A program made the position numbers and the translations under genes. 22,148 nucleotides of DNA, from NCBI RefSeq assembly GCF_937877005.1, contig NZ_CALEFV010000309.1, forward strand, positions 1 through 22,148, written 5' to 3'. The first letter of the stretch is position 1; every line of letters begins with the position of its first letter. Of this stretch, positions 1-7,235 are shown one piece after another. This DNA is from an uncultured Fibrobacter sp. (lineage in GTDB: Bacteria > Fibrobacterota > Fibrobacteria > Fibrobacterales > Fibrobacteraceae). Under the pieces are notes generated by a model, which was not told the origin of the DNA, searched no databases, and saw nothing but the letters and a program-made list of their open reading frames with translations.

Positions 1-1
1 G

Positions 2-1060
2 GTGGTGTGGAACTGCACCAAGACCTGCAACCTGAGTTGCGTGCACTGCTATGCCCGTTCCGAGGCCATCAAGTACCAGAACGAACTGACCCACGAAGAA
101 GGCTTGGCTTTGATCGACCAGTTGGCCGATTTTAAGGTGCCGGTGATTCTCTTTAGCGGTGGTGAACCGCTTTTGCGCCCGGACTTCTTTGAATTGGCAA
201 ATTATGCAGCCTCTAAGGGTATTCGCCCGACCATCAGCACGAACGGCACCTGCATTACACCCGACGTTGCAAAGAAACTCAAGGACATGGGTGTGGGCTA
301 CGTGGGTATCAGCTTAGATGGCTGCGAAGCGACTCATGACAAATTCCGCGGCAGGGAAGGCGCTTACAAGCTCGCTTTGCGCGGTATCCGTAACTGTGTG
401 GCTACGGGCCAGAAGGTGGGGCTTCGCTTTACGATTACGCGCTACAATGTGCAGGATTTGAATGCCATTTTTGACTTGCTCGAAGCCGAAAACATTGACC
501 GAGTGTGCTTCTACCACCTGGTTTACAGCGGCCGTGGTTCTGCCATGGTGCAAAACGACTTGAACCATGAAGAAAGCCGCAAGGCAATCGACTTGATTAT
601 TGACCGTACGCTCGACTTCAAGAAGCGCGGAGTCAACAAGGAAATCTTGACGGTGGACAACCACGCCGATGCAATCTACCTGTATCGCCGTATGCAGCGC
701 GAAGATCCTGCCCGTGCCGAGAAGGTGCTGGAACTCATCCGGCGCAATGGTGGCAACCGCAGCGGCATGGCATTCGGTAACGTCGATAGCATCGGAAACG
801 TTCACCCCGACCAGTTTACGCAGTATATTACGCTCGGCAACGTGCGCGAAAGGAAATTCGGAGAAATTTGGACTGACGAGTCGAATCCGATTATGGCGGG
901 CCTCAAGAACCGCAAGCCGATTCTGAAGGGACGCTGCCCCAAGTGCGCCTACTTGAACCTTTGCAATGGCAACTTCCGCACTCGCGCCGAGGCAGTGACA
1001 GGAGACTTCTGGGAAGAAGATCCGGCCTGCTACCTGACGGACGAGGAAATTAATGGATAA
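2..1060 (+). CDS. ahbC: AhbC-type radical SAM enzyme (12,18-didecarboxysiroheme deacetylase, NirJ1-like), 5' partial
   Basis: Radical SAM enzyme expected to remove the two acetate side chains of 12,18-didecarboxysiroheme, giving Fe-coproporphyrin III, the penultimate step of the siroheme-dependent heme pathway in the cytoplasm. The frame is open to the left edge, so the true start lies outside; from family recall roughly 30-40 N-terminal residues are missing. Seen here: the [4Fe-4S]/SAM motif C9-x3-C13-x2-C16 preceded by VVWN, the GGEP motif at residues 53-56, an STNGT strand and ISLDG. A C-terminal auxiliary-cluster set, C312-x2-C315-x5-C321-x21-C343, ends in DPACYLTDEE. The VCFYHLVYSGRG and ILTVDNHAD stretches are what I recall of the NirJ1/AhbC subgroup and differ from the ahbD gene at 18774. 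Heme d1 NirJ is the main alternative, but no other d1 genes are present. The stop codon lies inside a heptad-repeat hairpin, and ahbAB follows. Confidence 0.88.
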   Translation: MVWNCTKTCNLSCVHCYARSEAIKYQNELTHEEGLALIDQLADFKVPVILFSGGEPLLRPDFFELANYAASKGIRPTISTNGTCITPDVAKKLKDMGVGYVGISLDGCEATHDKFRGREGAYKLALRGIRNCVATGQKVGLRFTITRYNVQDLNAIFDLLEAENIDRVCFYHLVYSGRGSAMVQNDLNHEESRKAIDLIIDRTLDFKKRGVNKEILTVDNHADAIYLYRRMQREDPARAEKVLELIRRNGGNRSGMAFGNVDSIGNVHPDQFTQYITLGNVRERKFGEIWTDESNPIMAGLKNRKPILKGRCPKCAYLNLCNGNFRTRAEAVTGDFWEEDPACYLTDEEING

Positions 1061-1113
1061 TTGATAATGGATGATGGATGATGTGAAATTATCAATCATC
1101 AATTATCAATTAC
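1051..1113. repeat. intercistronic heptad-repeat element 1 (hairpin after ahbC)
   Basis: Nine consecutive 7-base units run from 1051 to 1113 (for example TAATGGA, TAATTGA, TGATGGA, then CAATCAT, CAATTAT). The units switch orientation half way, so TAATTGATAAT at 1058-1068 pairs with ATTATCAATTA at 1102-1112; the whole stem is about 26 bp with three mismatches. The ahbC stop codon is at 1058-1060, inside the left arm. It shares AATTACACA with the element at 19761-19846. Function unknown; it could stabilise or attenuate the ahbC-ahbAB transcript. Confidence 0.8.
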
Positions 1114-1136
1114 ACACTCCTCACTTCACATTGAAT

Positions 1137-2087
1137 ATGACTGAACTTGAACAGCATCTTCTCGCTATCATCCAGGACGCATTTCCTTTGGAAGAGCGCC
1201 CGTACCAGGTACTGGCAGAGCAGCTTGGCTCCGACGAACAGAGCGTTTTTGCCGCGGTCGAGAATTTGCGCCGGTCGGGTATAATCCGCCGTGTTGGGGG
1301 AGTTTATGATTCCAAGGCGCTCGGTTTTATTTCGCGCCTGTGTGCAGGCAAGGTGTCGGAATCCGCTTTGGAATCGTTCGCTGCCGCTGTGAATGAAATT
1401 CCCGCAATTACGCACAACTATGTGCGCAGTCATGAATACAATGTGTGGTTTACCGTAATTGCCCAGTCCGAAGACGAAATTCAGAACGTTGTCGACGATG
1501 TCTGTGCAAGGACCGAACTACACGATGCGCATGTGCTCCTTGCAACTAAAAAGTTCAAGATCAATACGGTGATGGGTGCTGCTAGCGCACCAGCAAACAG
1601 AATTGGTGACGAAAAACGTCATTGCGAGCCGAAGGCGAAGCAATCTCCTGCCCTCTTTTTATCCGCAAATGACAGAGCCCGAATCCGCGTTGCCTGTGAC
1701 AACATTCCGCATTCCTTGACTCCGTTCAAGGACTGGAATGTCTCTATTGCCGATTTGCGCGAGGATCTGGCTCTAAAACGCATGCGTCGCTTTGGTGCGA
1801 TACTTAGACATCAGGATGCAGGTTTTCCTTACAATGCGATGGTCTGCTTTGACGCTCCTGCCGAAACCGGTGAAATTCTTGCGAGCAAGCCCTTTATTTC
1901 CCATTGTTACGAGCGTCCTGCCTTTAAAGATTTTCCTTACACGCTGTACGCCATGATGCATGCCCCGTCCGCAACAGCTCTGGAAAGCTACATCAGGGAG
2001 TCTGTTGAATCTATCGATAATCCTGATTATGTCGTGCTTCATTCCGTGCGTGAACTCAAGAAGACGAGTTTCAATTTTTTCGCTTAA
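1137..2087 (+). CDS. ahbAB: siroheme decarboxylase, AhbA-AhbB fusion (Lrp/AsnC-like)
   Basis: Predicted to decarboxylate the C12 and C18 acetates of siroheme, giving 12,18-didecarboxysiroheme. AhbA and AhbB are usually separate proteins that form a heterodimer; here two Lrp/AsnC-like halves lie in one 316-residue chain. Half 1 (about residues 1-150) has a helix-turn-helix ending in IIRRVGGVYDSKALGF and an EYNVWFTVIA strand with H99 just before it. Half 2 (about 175-316) has MRRFGAILRHQDAGF, SHCYERP, PYTLYAMMHA (H275) and REXKKTS near the end, all AhbB-like. Which half corresponds to AhbA is less certain. I chose ATG 1137 because the domain starts there; ATG 1071 would add 22 residues encoded by the upstream heptad repeat. 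No clear ribosome binding site is visible. The interdomain linker contains a translated REP-like element (1618-1647). The gene ends 7 bases from a convergent minus-strand gene, with no terminator between. Confidence 0.85.
   Translation: MTELEQHLLAIIQDAFPLEERPYQVLAEQLGSDEQSVFAAVENLRRSGIIRRVGGVYDSKALGFISRLCAGKVSESALESFAAAVNEIPAITHNYVRSHEYNVWFTVIAQSEDEIQNVVDDVCARTELHDAHVLLATKKFKINTVMGAASAPANRIGDEKRHCEPKAKQSPALFLSANDRARIRVACDNIPHSLTPFKDWNVSIADLREDLALKRMRRFGAILRHQDAGFPYNAMVCFDAPAETGEILASKPFISHCYERPAFKDFPYTLYAMMHAPSATALESYIRESVESIDNPDYVVLHSVRELKKTSFNFFA
1618..1647. repeat. REP-like palindromic element, copy 1, inside ahbAB
   Basis: The element begins GTCATTGCGAGC and ends GAAGCAATCTC. ATTGC pairs with GCAAT, and an inner GCC-GAA-GGC hairpin is visible. 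It is read through as residues about 161-170 (RHCEPKAKQS) in the linker between the two halves of ahbAB. Its reading phase differs from the other three copies of this family. Confidence 0.85.
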
Positions 2088-2094
2088 TTCTTTA

Positions 2095-2721
2095 CTAGAA
2101 CTTGCATCCGAGCGATGCAAAGAATATGCCGCGTTGTCCAAAGCTTAGGATGTTGATGGTCAGGGGGAAAGTCCGTCCCATCTCAAGTCCGAGCAATGTC
2201 GTATGGATCATGGGCGTTGCACCTCTATCGTAGAAAGATACGCCAAAGTCCAGTTCCATGAAAGGATTGAAAAATCCAGTTGAATTGAAGTTCAGCTTTG
2301 CCCTTGGCATGATAGTGTAAAGGGGACTATTCTTGATGGGTTTTGCATAGTTGAAGACGAGACCCGTTTCGAAAACTTCTCCGACCTTGTAGCCGTAATC
2401 GACGGAAAGTGCACCAAGGGTTCCAAAGGAATCTTCAGCACCGAACATGCTCACGATAGCCGAACCGATCATTCCGACAAAGTCCGAAATAGTGAAAATG
2501 CCGTAACCGACGCTTAAAGTGTGTCGCTTGAAAGGTTTCTCTTCGTTTTTTTCAACAGGGGCAGGAGACTCCTGCTTGGAGCTTAATGCTTTGTTCTCGT
2601 TGACGGTTGTGTCTGCCGTGGAATCCTTGCTGGAAAGTTCCGTGTAGTTTTCCATTTCCCAGGCGAACGAGGTGGATGCGAAGATAAAAAACAAAAATAA
2701 CGATATAAGTTTAATTTTCAT
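2095..2721 (-). CDS. predicted outer-membrane beta-barrel protein, unknown function
   Basis: A 208-residue protein that I do not recognise. It starts with a clear Sec signal peptide (a short KIK positive end, a hydrophobic core LISLFLFFIFA, cleavage near A-S-T-S-F-A). A low-complexity Ser/Asp/Glu/Lys region covers about residues 22-65. The rest alternates polar and hydrophobic residues with glycine and aromatics (for example LSVGYGIFTISDFVG, LSVDYGYKVGEVFETGLVFNY) and ends in Phe (SLGCKF), which suits a small outer-membrane barrel. AGGAG lies 5 bases before the ATG and overlaps the stop codon of the upstream gene, so the two minus-strand genes probably form an operon with translational coupling. 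The 3' end faces ahbAB only 7 bases away. The assignment rests on sequence texture only. Confidence 0.7.
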   Translation of the reverse strand: MKIKLISLFLFFIFASTSFAWEMENYTELSSKDSTADTTVNENKALSSKQESPAPVEKNEEKPFKRHTLSVGYGIFTISDFVGMIGSAIVSMFGAEDSFGTLGALSVDYGYKVGEVFETGLVFNYAKPIKNSPLYTIMPRAKLNFNSTGFFNPFMELDFGVSFYDRGATPMIHTTLLGLEMGRTFPLTINILSFGQRGIFFASLGCKF

Positions 2722-2729
2722 AGGAACTC

Positions 2730-3539
2730 CTAAAGGATCTTTGCTTCAATTCCGATTCGGTGACCCGTTTCAAAACCGAACAGGGTTCCTTCATGAATTT
2801 CGTAGTTGATGCCGAAACCAACGGGAAGGCGTAGAATGTTGAAAAAACGGACGATGTCAAATTTCATTTTCATACCGCAATACTTGTCCTTCATTTTGCG
2901 GTAGGGCTTATCGAGGTTCCTATTTTCGGAATCCTGGATACGCGCTTTGTATAATGCTGTTTCCGAGAATTCCCATCCCGAATGAAGTGCTTCGTTCCAG
3001 TTGAGCCTAAACCGCATGGATGCCTTGATGCCAATTTCTGCACCGGGCTTGTAGTTTAGATCTTCGAGGAACAAGTTGTAGGGGAATGCCATTCCTAAGA
3101 TCAGTCGCCTTGAAAATTGCAACAAGGTAAATGGCTCTATGTTCAGCCGGTGAAAACGGTTTTTCTGTGAACCCTCTCCAGGAGGAAATCGCCAACCTAG
3201 ATTGAGCCCGAAGTAGGGTAGTGCCATCCACTTGATTCCTGCGTAGGTTTCGTTGAAACCGTTCACATGCAGATTGCAGTAGTTATGGATATATCCGTCC
3301 GTAGAATATTCATAGCTATAGCTCAAGAAGCGGAAGGTCCCGTCTACATAGGCGCTAAGGTTTGGAAGTATAGCGTATTCGGCGGATGCCTCCATGTCGC
3401 CACTGTAGATATCCTCGTCGAGTTCGACGGTCCCTTGAACGGAAAAGGATGTTGCCGGTGGCAATACCGGATGCAGAGACTCGGTTGCAAACGATGCTGC
3501 AAGCGAACATAGCAGAATACATCCTATCCATTTTATCAT
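2730..3539 (-). CDS. predicted exported outer-membrane protein, unknown function
   Basis: Unrecognised protein of 269 residues from the start chosen here. ATG 3539 gives a normal signal peptide (MIKWIGCILLCSLAASFA); the in-frame ATGs at 3578 and 3575 would put about a dozen extra residues in front of it. TATATT at 3547-3552 (minus strand) lies 7 bases before ATG 3539, which also favours the shorter form. The mature part is rich in aromatic/glycine strands (YVDGTFRFLSYSYEY, YFGLNLGWRFPPG, VGFGINYEIHEG), consistent with an outer-membrane barrel. It ends 8 bases before the next minus-strand gene, whose ribosome binding site overlaps this stop codon. It is divergent from the CotH lipoprotein gene at 3618. 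Confidence 0.68.
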   Translation of the reverse strand: MIKWIGCILLCSLAASFATESLHPVLPPATSFSVQGTVELDEDIYSGDMEASAEYAILPNLSAYVDGTFRFLSYSYEYSTDGYIHNYCNLHVNGFNETYAGIKWMALPYFGLNLGWRFPPGEGSQKNRFHRLNIEPFTLLQFSRRLILGMAFPYNLFLEDLNYKPGAEIGIKASMRFRLNWNEALHSGWEFSETALYKARIQDSENRNLDKPYRKMKDKYCGMKMKFDIVRFFNILRLPVGFGINYEIHEGTLFGFETGHRIGIEAKIL

Positions 3540-3546
3540 GGAACCT

Positions 3547-3552
3547 AATATA
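3547..3552 (-). promoter_or_regulatory. candidate -10 element for the minus-strand envelope pair
   Basis: TATATT on the minus strand, separated from ATG 3539 by 7 bases (AGGTTCC). The position suits a leaderless or very short-leader transcript. No convincing -35 was seen. Confidence 0.35.
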
Positions 3553-3617
3553 TAAAACTCTCTTTTTATTGTCATCAATAATAATCTGTTCCCGATATAT
3601 TATATTTTATTCGGAAT

Positions 3618-4880
3618 ATGAATCGCTTTGCCCGACAGATAAAGCATGTCCTTTCGCTTGCGGCTTTTCTTGGCTGCTTGATCCTTGCGGGGTGTTACTG
3701 GGAAGAAACGGACAGTGAACCAGATTATCTACCAATAGACGATTCCATGTATCCTTATGCGGGCTTGCCGCGGATAGTTATCGAAACTGAGAATTTTAGT
3801 GGCGTGCGCGACCGCGAAACGGAAATCCCGTCGAGACTGCAAATATATGGAGAACGATCGCCAGAAAGCGAAGTTTTGAAACTTACTGTTCGTGGCCGAG
3901 GCAATTCGAGTTTCAAGATGCCCAAGTATGGCTTGAAACTAGAATTTGAAGATAAGGTAAGTCTGATGGGAATGCCCAAGAATAGGGACTGGGCGCTCGT
4001 TGCAAATTATGGTGACAAGACTCATTTGCGCAATTACATGATGACGCGTTTATCGGAATGGCTTGGCGCGACATATACTCCCAAGATGCAGTTTGTAGAA
4101 CTTTATCTGAACCGGAACTACATGGGTCTTTACCTTCTCTCGGAGACGGTGAAGGTGTCAAAAAGTCGCGTCAATATAGAAGAGAACGATTCGACCTTCC
4201 TGGTCGAGAAGGAGGACTCGAAAAAATACGATCCGCCCTATGTCAAGACGGATAGCGACTATTATTACCATATCAAGTCTCCGAAGAATCCTTCCGAGGA
4301 AACGCAGAAACTGTTGCTGGACCACCTCAATGCTTTTGAAAAATTTCTTGCTCATCGTTATCTTCATCGAAAAGAAGAAATTAAGGACTGGATTGACCTT
4401 GATGACTACCTGCTATATTACTGGGTGCAGGAGTATTCGAAGAATGAGGACGGTAATTATGCGCGCAGTGTCTATTTCACATGGAAAAGGGGAGAGACGA
4501 TACATTTCGGTCCGCTGTGGGATTTTGATCTTGCTTTCGGGAATGCGTCGCGTAGTGAAAATAAGAATCCCGAAGATTGGTATATCCGCAAATATCGGCT
4601 AAACTATTATATAATGAATAACTCTCTGGTCGATAGCGCTGCAGCGGATTATTGGACTAAGCATCGAAATCAGTTCAAGGACTTGATAGACAGTGTTCCT
4701 CTATATCGCTCCATTATCGAAAAAGCCGTCGAAAACGAGTATCGTCGTTGGCCTATCATCGGTAATACGGAAAATTGGGCGCTCAAGGATCCCTACGATT
4801 CCTATGATGAAGCCGTAGAAACGATGGTCGAATGGATGCAGAATCGTTTTGAATGGATTGATAGCAGAATTAGGAACTAA
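3618..4880 (+). CDS. CotH-family (CotH kinase domain) lipoprotein
   Basis: 420-residue lipoprotein with a CotH kinase-like domain. The signal sequence ends in the lipobox LILAGC, with the lipidated Cys at residue 26. A short acidic tether leads to the domain (about 50-415). Visible family motifs are RGRGNSS (92-98) and KLEFEDKVSLMGMPKNRDWALVAN, split around residues 107-130. They are followed by LRNYMMTRLSEWLG, a MGLYLLSETVK strand (about 169-179), KNEDGN, and GPLWDFDLAFGN around residues 299-310. In spore-coat CotH, related residues bind Mg-ATP. The substrate here is unknown; bacterial homologues outside Firmicutes are often secreted or surface proteins. No Shine-Dalgarno is visible; an AT-rich TATTTTAT stretch precedes the ATG. 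The stop is 19 bases before hemA, same strand, with no terminator between, so read-through into hemA is possible. Confidence 0.85.
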   Translation: MNRFARQIKHVLSLAAFLGCLILAGCYWEETDSEPDYLPIDDSMYPYAGLPRIVIETENFSGVRDRETEIPSRLQIYGERSPESEVLKLTVRGRGNSSFKMPKYGLKLEFEDKVSLMGMPKNRDWALVANYGDKTHLRNYMMTRLSEWLGATYTPKMQFVELYLNRNYMGLYLLSETVKVSKSRVNIEENDSTFLVEKEDSKKYDPPYVKTDSDYYYHIKSPKNPSEETQKLLLDHLNAFEKFLAHRYLHRKEEIKDWIDLDDYLLYYWVQEYSKNEDGNYARSVYFTWKRGETIHFGPLWDFDLAFGNASRSENKNPEDWYIRKYRLNYYIMNNSLVDSAAADYWTKHRNQFKDLIDSVPLYRSIIEKAVENEYRRWPIIGNTENWALKDPYDSYDEAVETMVEWMQNRFEWIDSRIRN

Positions 4881-4883
4881 GTT

Positions 4884-4893
4884 TTTCTATTTT
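4884..4893 (+). promoter_or_regulatory. TTTCTATTTT motif, candidate -10 of hemA
   Basis: TTTCTATTTT with the TATTTT hexamer ending 6 bases before ATG 4900, in a gap with no Shine-Dalgarno. The same motif and spacing recur before cobA-hemD and hemL. A -35 is not evident: TTGATA at 4858 is too far upstream. Confidence 0.4.
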
Positions 4894-4899
4894 TATACC

Positions 4900-6228
4900 A
4901 TGCGCAAAATTTACATGGCCGGAATGAGCCACAAGGTGGCCGAAATAGCCATCCGCGAAAAATTCTACATCGCGATGGATGTCAAGATGGAGGCTCTATC
5001 GAGTTCCCCGTTCGACGAACTTCTGATTCTCGCGACCTGTAACCGAACCGAGGTCTACGTGGCGTCGGACCGCGACATTGCAGAAGAGGAACTTGTCCGC
5101 TACGTATGTTCTCTTGCGAAGCAGAACTACGATGATTTTGCAAAGTTCTTCTATTTCAAGTCTCACGACGATGTCGTACATCATGTGATGAATGTCTGTG
5201 CGGGACTCGATTCCGTTGCCATGGGCGAAGACCAAATTTTGCATCAAATTTGTCGCGCCTACGAGACGGCTCACCAGCAGCATGCTACGGGAAATTGCTT
5301 GAATAAGCTTTTCCAGAGTGCAATACATACGACTAAGCGGATCAAGACCGAGACGAACTTGAGCAAGCTTAGCTGCAATATTCCTTTCCTCGCGATGAAA
5401 CAGGTCCAGAAGACTTTCGATGATCTCGAAAATCGTACGGTGTACATTGTTGGCCTTGGCGAAATGGGATCGCTCATGCTTAAATATGTGCAGGAAAATA
5501 CGACGAGGATTTTCGCTAGCAGCAAGACCTTTGCGAATGCGCAGAAATTTGCTGATGTGCTCACTCCGGTGAAATTCGAGGATCGTTATCAGGTACTCGG
5601 CAAGTGCGACGTGGTCATACTCTGTAGCGCCTGCAGTGAACCTATCGTCACGAAGGACGAATATGCAAAGTCAATCGGTGCCTTGGAATCCAAAGGTGCC
5701 AATGACGGAAAAAAAGGTGCGCTTGATGTCGTGTTTGAGCGTCACTGTAGTAAGGTGGCCGAACATCCAAACTCAATTGTGAATACTAAGCGTCTGGTCA
5801 TTGATTTGGGAAGCCCGCGCAATGCGGAAGCCTCTATCGGGGATCTTCGCGGCGTTCAATATGTCTGCGTCGATGACCTAGAAAAGATTGTTTCCGAAAA
5901 TCGTCGCCTGCGCATGGTTGAACTCGAAGCGGCTCAGAATATCCTGAAGGAAGGAATCAGTGAATTCCTGCAGTGGATGCGCATGGACGATGTCTCGAAG
6001 CAGATTAATATACATGCCGAAAAGATGCTCAGGTTTGCAAACGAGGATTCCGAAAAGCTTTTGCATTCGATGCCTGGATTGCCCGAAGAAGATCGTCACC
6101 GCATTTCGATGATGTATGAACGGTTTGCCAAAAAGATGGCAAACGATTATCTGTACAAGGTCAAGGCGGAAAATGCTCCCGAGGATGTTCAGGTATTCCT
6201 CAAGTGTCTGGGGGCATGCGATGAGTGA
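4900..6228 (+). CDS. hemA: glutamyl-tRNA reductase
   Basis: NADPH-dependent reduction of glutamyl-tRNA(Glu) to glutamate-1-semialdehyde, the first committed step of C5-pathway tetrapyrrole synthesis in the cytoplasm. The 442-residue protein has the N-terminal GMSHKVAEIAIREKF motif and the catalytic Cys47 in LATCNRTEVY. GLDSVAMGEDQILHQI is the glutamate/tRNA-recognition signature. A Rossmann NADPH site follows (VYIVGLGEMGS, about residues 195-205), then IDLGSPRN, and a C-terminal helical dimerisation region. Length is close to the usual 420-450. ATG 4900 is chosen because the conserved domain begins there; the frame is open to ATG 4849, which would overlap the CotH gene. No Shine-Dalgarno; a TTTCTATTTT motif sits 6 bases upstream. 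The 3' end overlaps hemC by 8 bases, so the two are almost certainly co-transcribed and coupled. Confidence 0.96.
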   Translation: MRKIYMAGMSHKVAEIAIREKFYIAMDVKMEALSSSPFDELLILATCNRTEVYVASDRDIAEEELVRYVCSLAKQNYDDFAKFFYFKSHDDVVHHVMNVCAGLDSVAMGEDQILHQICRAYETAHQQHATGNCLNKLFQSAIHTTKRIKTETNLSKLSCNIPFLAMKQVQKTFDDLENRTVYIVGLGEMGSLMLKYVQENTTRIFASSKTFANAQKFADVLTPVKFEDRYQVLGKCDVVILCSACSEPIVTKDEYAKSIGALESKGANDGKKGALDVVFERHCSKVAEHPNSIVNTKRLVIDLGSPRNAEASIGDLRGVQYVCVDDLEKIVSENRRLRMVELEAAQNILKEGISEFLQWMRMDDVSKQINIHAEKMLRFANEDSEKLLHSMPGLPEEDRHRISMMYERFAKKMANDYLYKVKAENAPEDVQVFLKCLGACDE

Positions 6229-7147
6229 ATCTAGATTGCGCGTAGCTACCCGTAAGAGTGCCCTTGCCGTGGCGCAGACAACGCTGGTCGCCACGGCCCT
6301 CGGTGTGCCCTATGAACTTGTCTCGATGACGACCGAGGGCGACCGAAGGCTCGACAAGAGCCTTGCGAGCTTCGGTGGCAAGGGTGTGTTCATCAAGGAA
6401 CTCGAAGTGGCGCTCCTTGAAGGCCGCGCCGACATTGCGGTTCACAGCCTCAAGGACATGCCTGCCGAAGTGCTTCCCGAGTTTAAGCTAGCTGCGGTCC
6501 TAAAGCGCGAAGATCCTCGCGATGCGTTTATCGCTAAGGGGGGAGCCTGTGGCATCAATTTCATGAATCTCCCTGCCGGAGCCCGTGTAGGCACCGGAAG
6601 TATCCGCCGCGTGGTTCAGCTCAAGGCTTTGCGTCCGGATCTCGAATACGTCCCAATCCGTGGAAATATCCAGACGCGCCTCTCCAAGCTCGATGAACTG
6701 GATGGTGTCGTGCTTGCTGCTGCGGGCCTTAAGCGTATGGGGCTTTCCGACCAGGTGACAGAATTCTTTAGTATCGAACAGGTGCTCCCGGCTTCCGGTC
6801 AAGGCATCCTTGCAATCGAAACGCTTGCCGAGGTACCGCCATGTATTGACGATGTCCTTTCCCGTGTAAACCACGCCGAAACCTATGCCATTGCAGTCGC
6901 CGAAATGGCTTTCCTCAAGGCGCTCAATGCAGGCTGTCAGTTCCCCGTGGCGAGCTTTGCCGAATTTGTCGATGGGCCGGAAAGTGCTCGCATCTTGAAA
7001 ATTCGCGGCATCTATTGGGATGAACCGTCTAAACGGTTGCTTCGTGCAGAAAGACAATGTCTAATTTCGTTTGATTCGGCGACCTATATGGAGCAGTCCC
7101 GCATGGCGGGTGTCGATCTGGCTCGCGAAATCCGCAAAAGCATCTAA
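6221..7147 (+). CDS. hemC: porphobilinogen deaminase (hydroxymethylbilane synthase)
   Basis: Condenses four porphobilinogens to hydroxymethylbilane on a covalent dipyrromethane cofactor. 308 residues, as usual for the family. It opens with RVATRKSALAVAQT and contains DKSLASFGGKGVFIKELE, ADIAVHSLKDMPAE, GTGSIRRVVQLKALRPDLE, IRGNIQTRL and a QGILAIE motif. Cys239, in NAGCQFPVASF, is the expected cofactor-attachment residue. The start ATG 6221 overlaps the end of hemA by 8 bases and fits the conserved N-terminus; the longer open frame from 6116 is shadow sequence within hemA. Two hairpins follow the stop, so the hemAC unit ends here. Confidence 0.96.
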   Translation: MSESRLRVATRKSALAVAQTTLVATALGVPYELVSMTTEGDRRLDKSLASFGGKGVFIKELEVALLEGRADIAVHSLKDMPAEVLPEFKLAAVLKREDPRDAFIAKGGACGINFMNLPAGARVGTGSIRRVVQLKALRPDLEYVPIRGNIQTRLSKLDELDGVVLAAAGLKRMGLSDQVTEFFSIEQVLPASGQGILAIETLAEVPPCIDDVLSRVNHAETYAIAVAEMAFLKALNAGCQFPVASFAEFVDGPESARILKIRGIYWDEPSKRLLRAERQCLISFDSATYMEQSRMAGVDLAREIRKSI

Positions 7148-7157
7148 AGATAAGTGA

Positions 7158-7191
7158 GACATTCGGGCTTCATGGCCTGAATGTCTTTTTT
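7158..7191 (+). terminator. rho-independent terminator of hemAC
   Basis: GACATTCGGG (7158-7167) pairs with CCTGAATGTC (7176-7185), ten base pairs including one G-T, with an 8-base loop, followed by six T. It lies 10 bases after the hemC stop. Confidence 0.88.
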
Positions 7192-7193
7192 AT

Positions 7194-7226
7194 AAAAAAA
7201 GTTCCGGTTTTTCACCGGAACTTTTT
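7194..7226. terminator. bidirectional terminator between hemC and the repeat lipoprotein
   Basis: GTTCCGG (7201-7207) pairs perfectly with CCGGAAC (7215-7221). A run of seven A precedes it and five T follow, so it can terminate in both directions. On the minus strand it lies 10 bases after the stop of the large lipoprotein gene, its likely main user. Confidence 0.88.
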
Positions 7227-7235
7227 AGTGCTTAT

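Noticed and set aside
2..1060. Heme d1 biosynthesis (NirJ) for the radical SAM genes
   Set aside because: No nirS, nirF, nirN or nirE-type partner set is seen, and two distinct radical SAM proteins of the AhbC and AhbD kinds are present.
314..1102. 262-codon open frame on the minus strand
   Set aside because: Antisense to ahbC, beginning inside the heptad repeat; no recognisable protein features.
1071..1136. ATG 1071 as the ahbAB start
   Set aside because: The extra 22 residues come from the heptad repeat and do not belong to the Lrp-like domain; ATG 1137 fits the domain edge.
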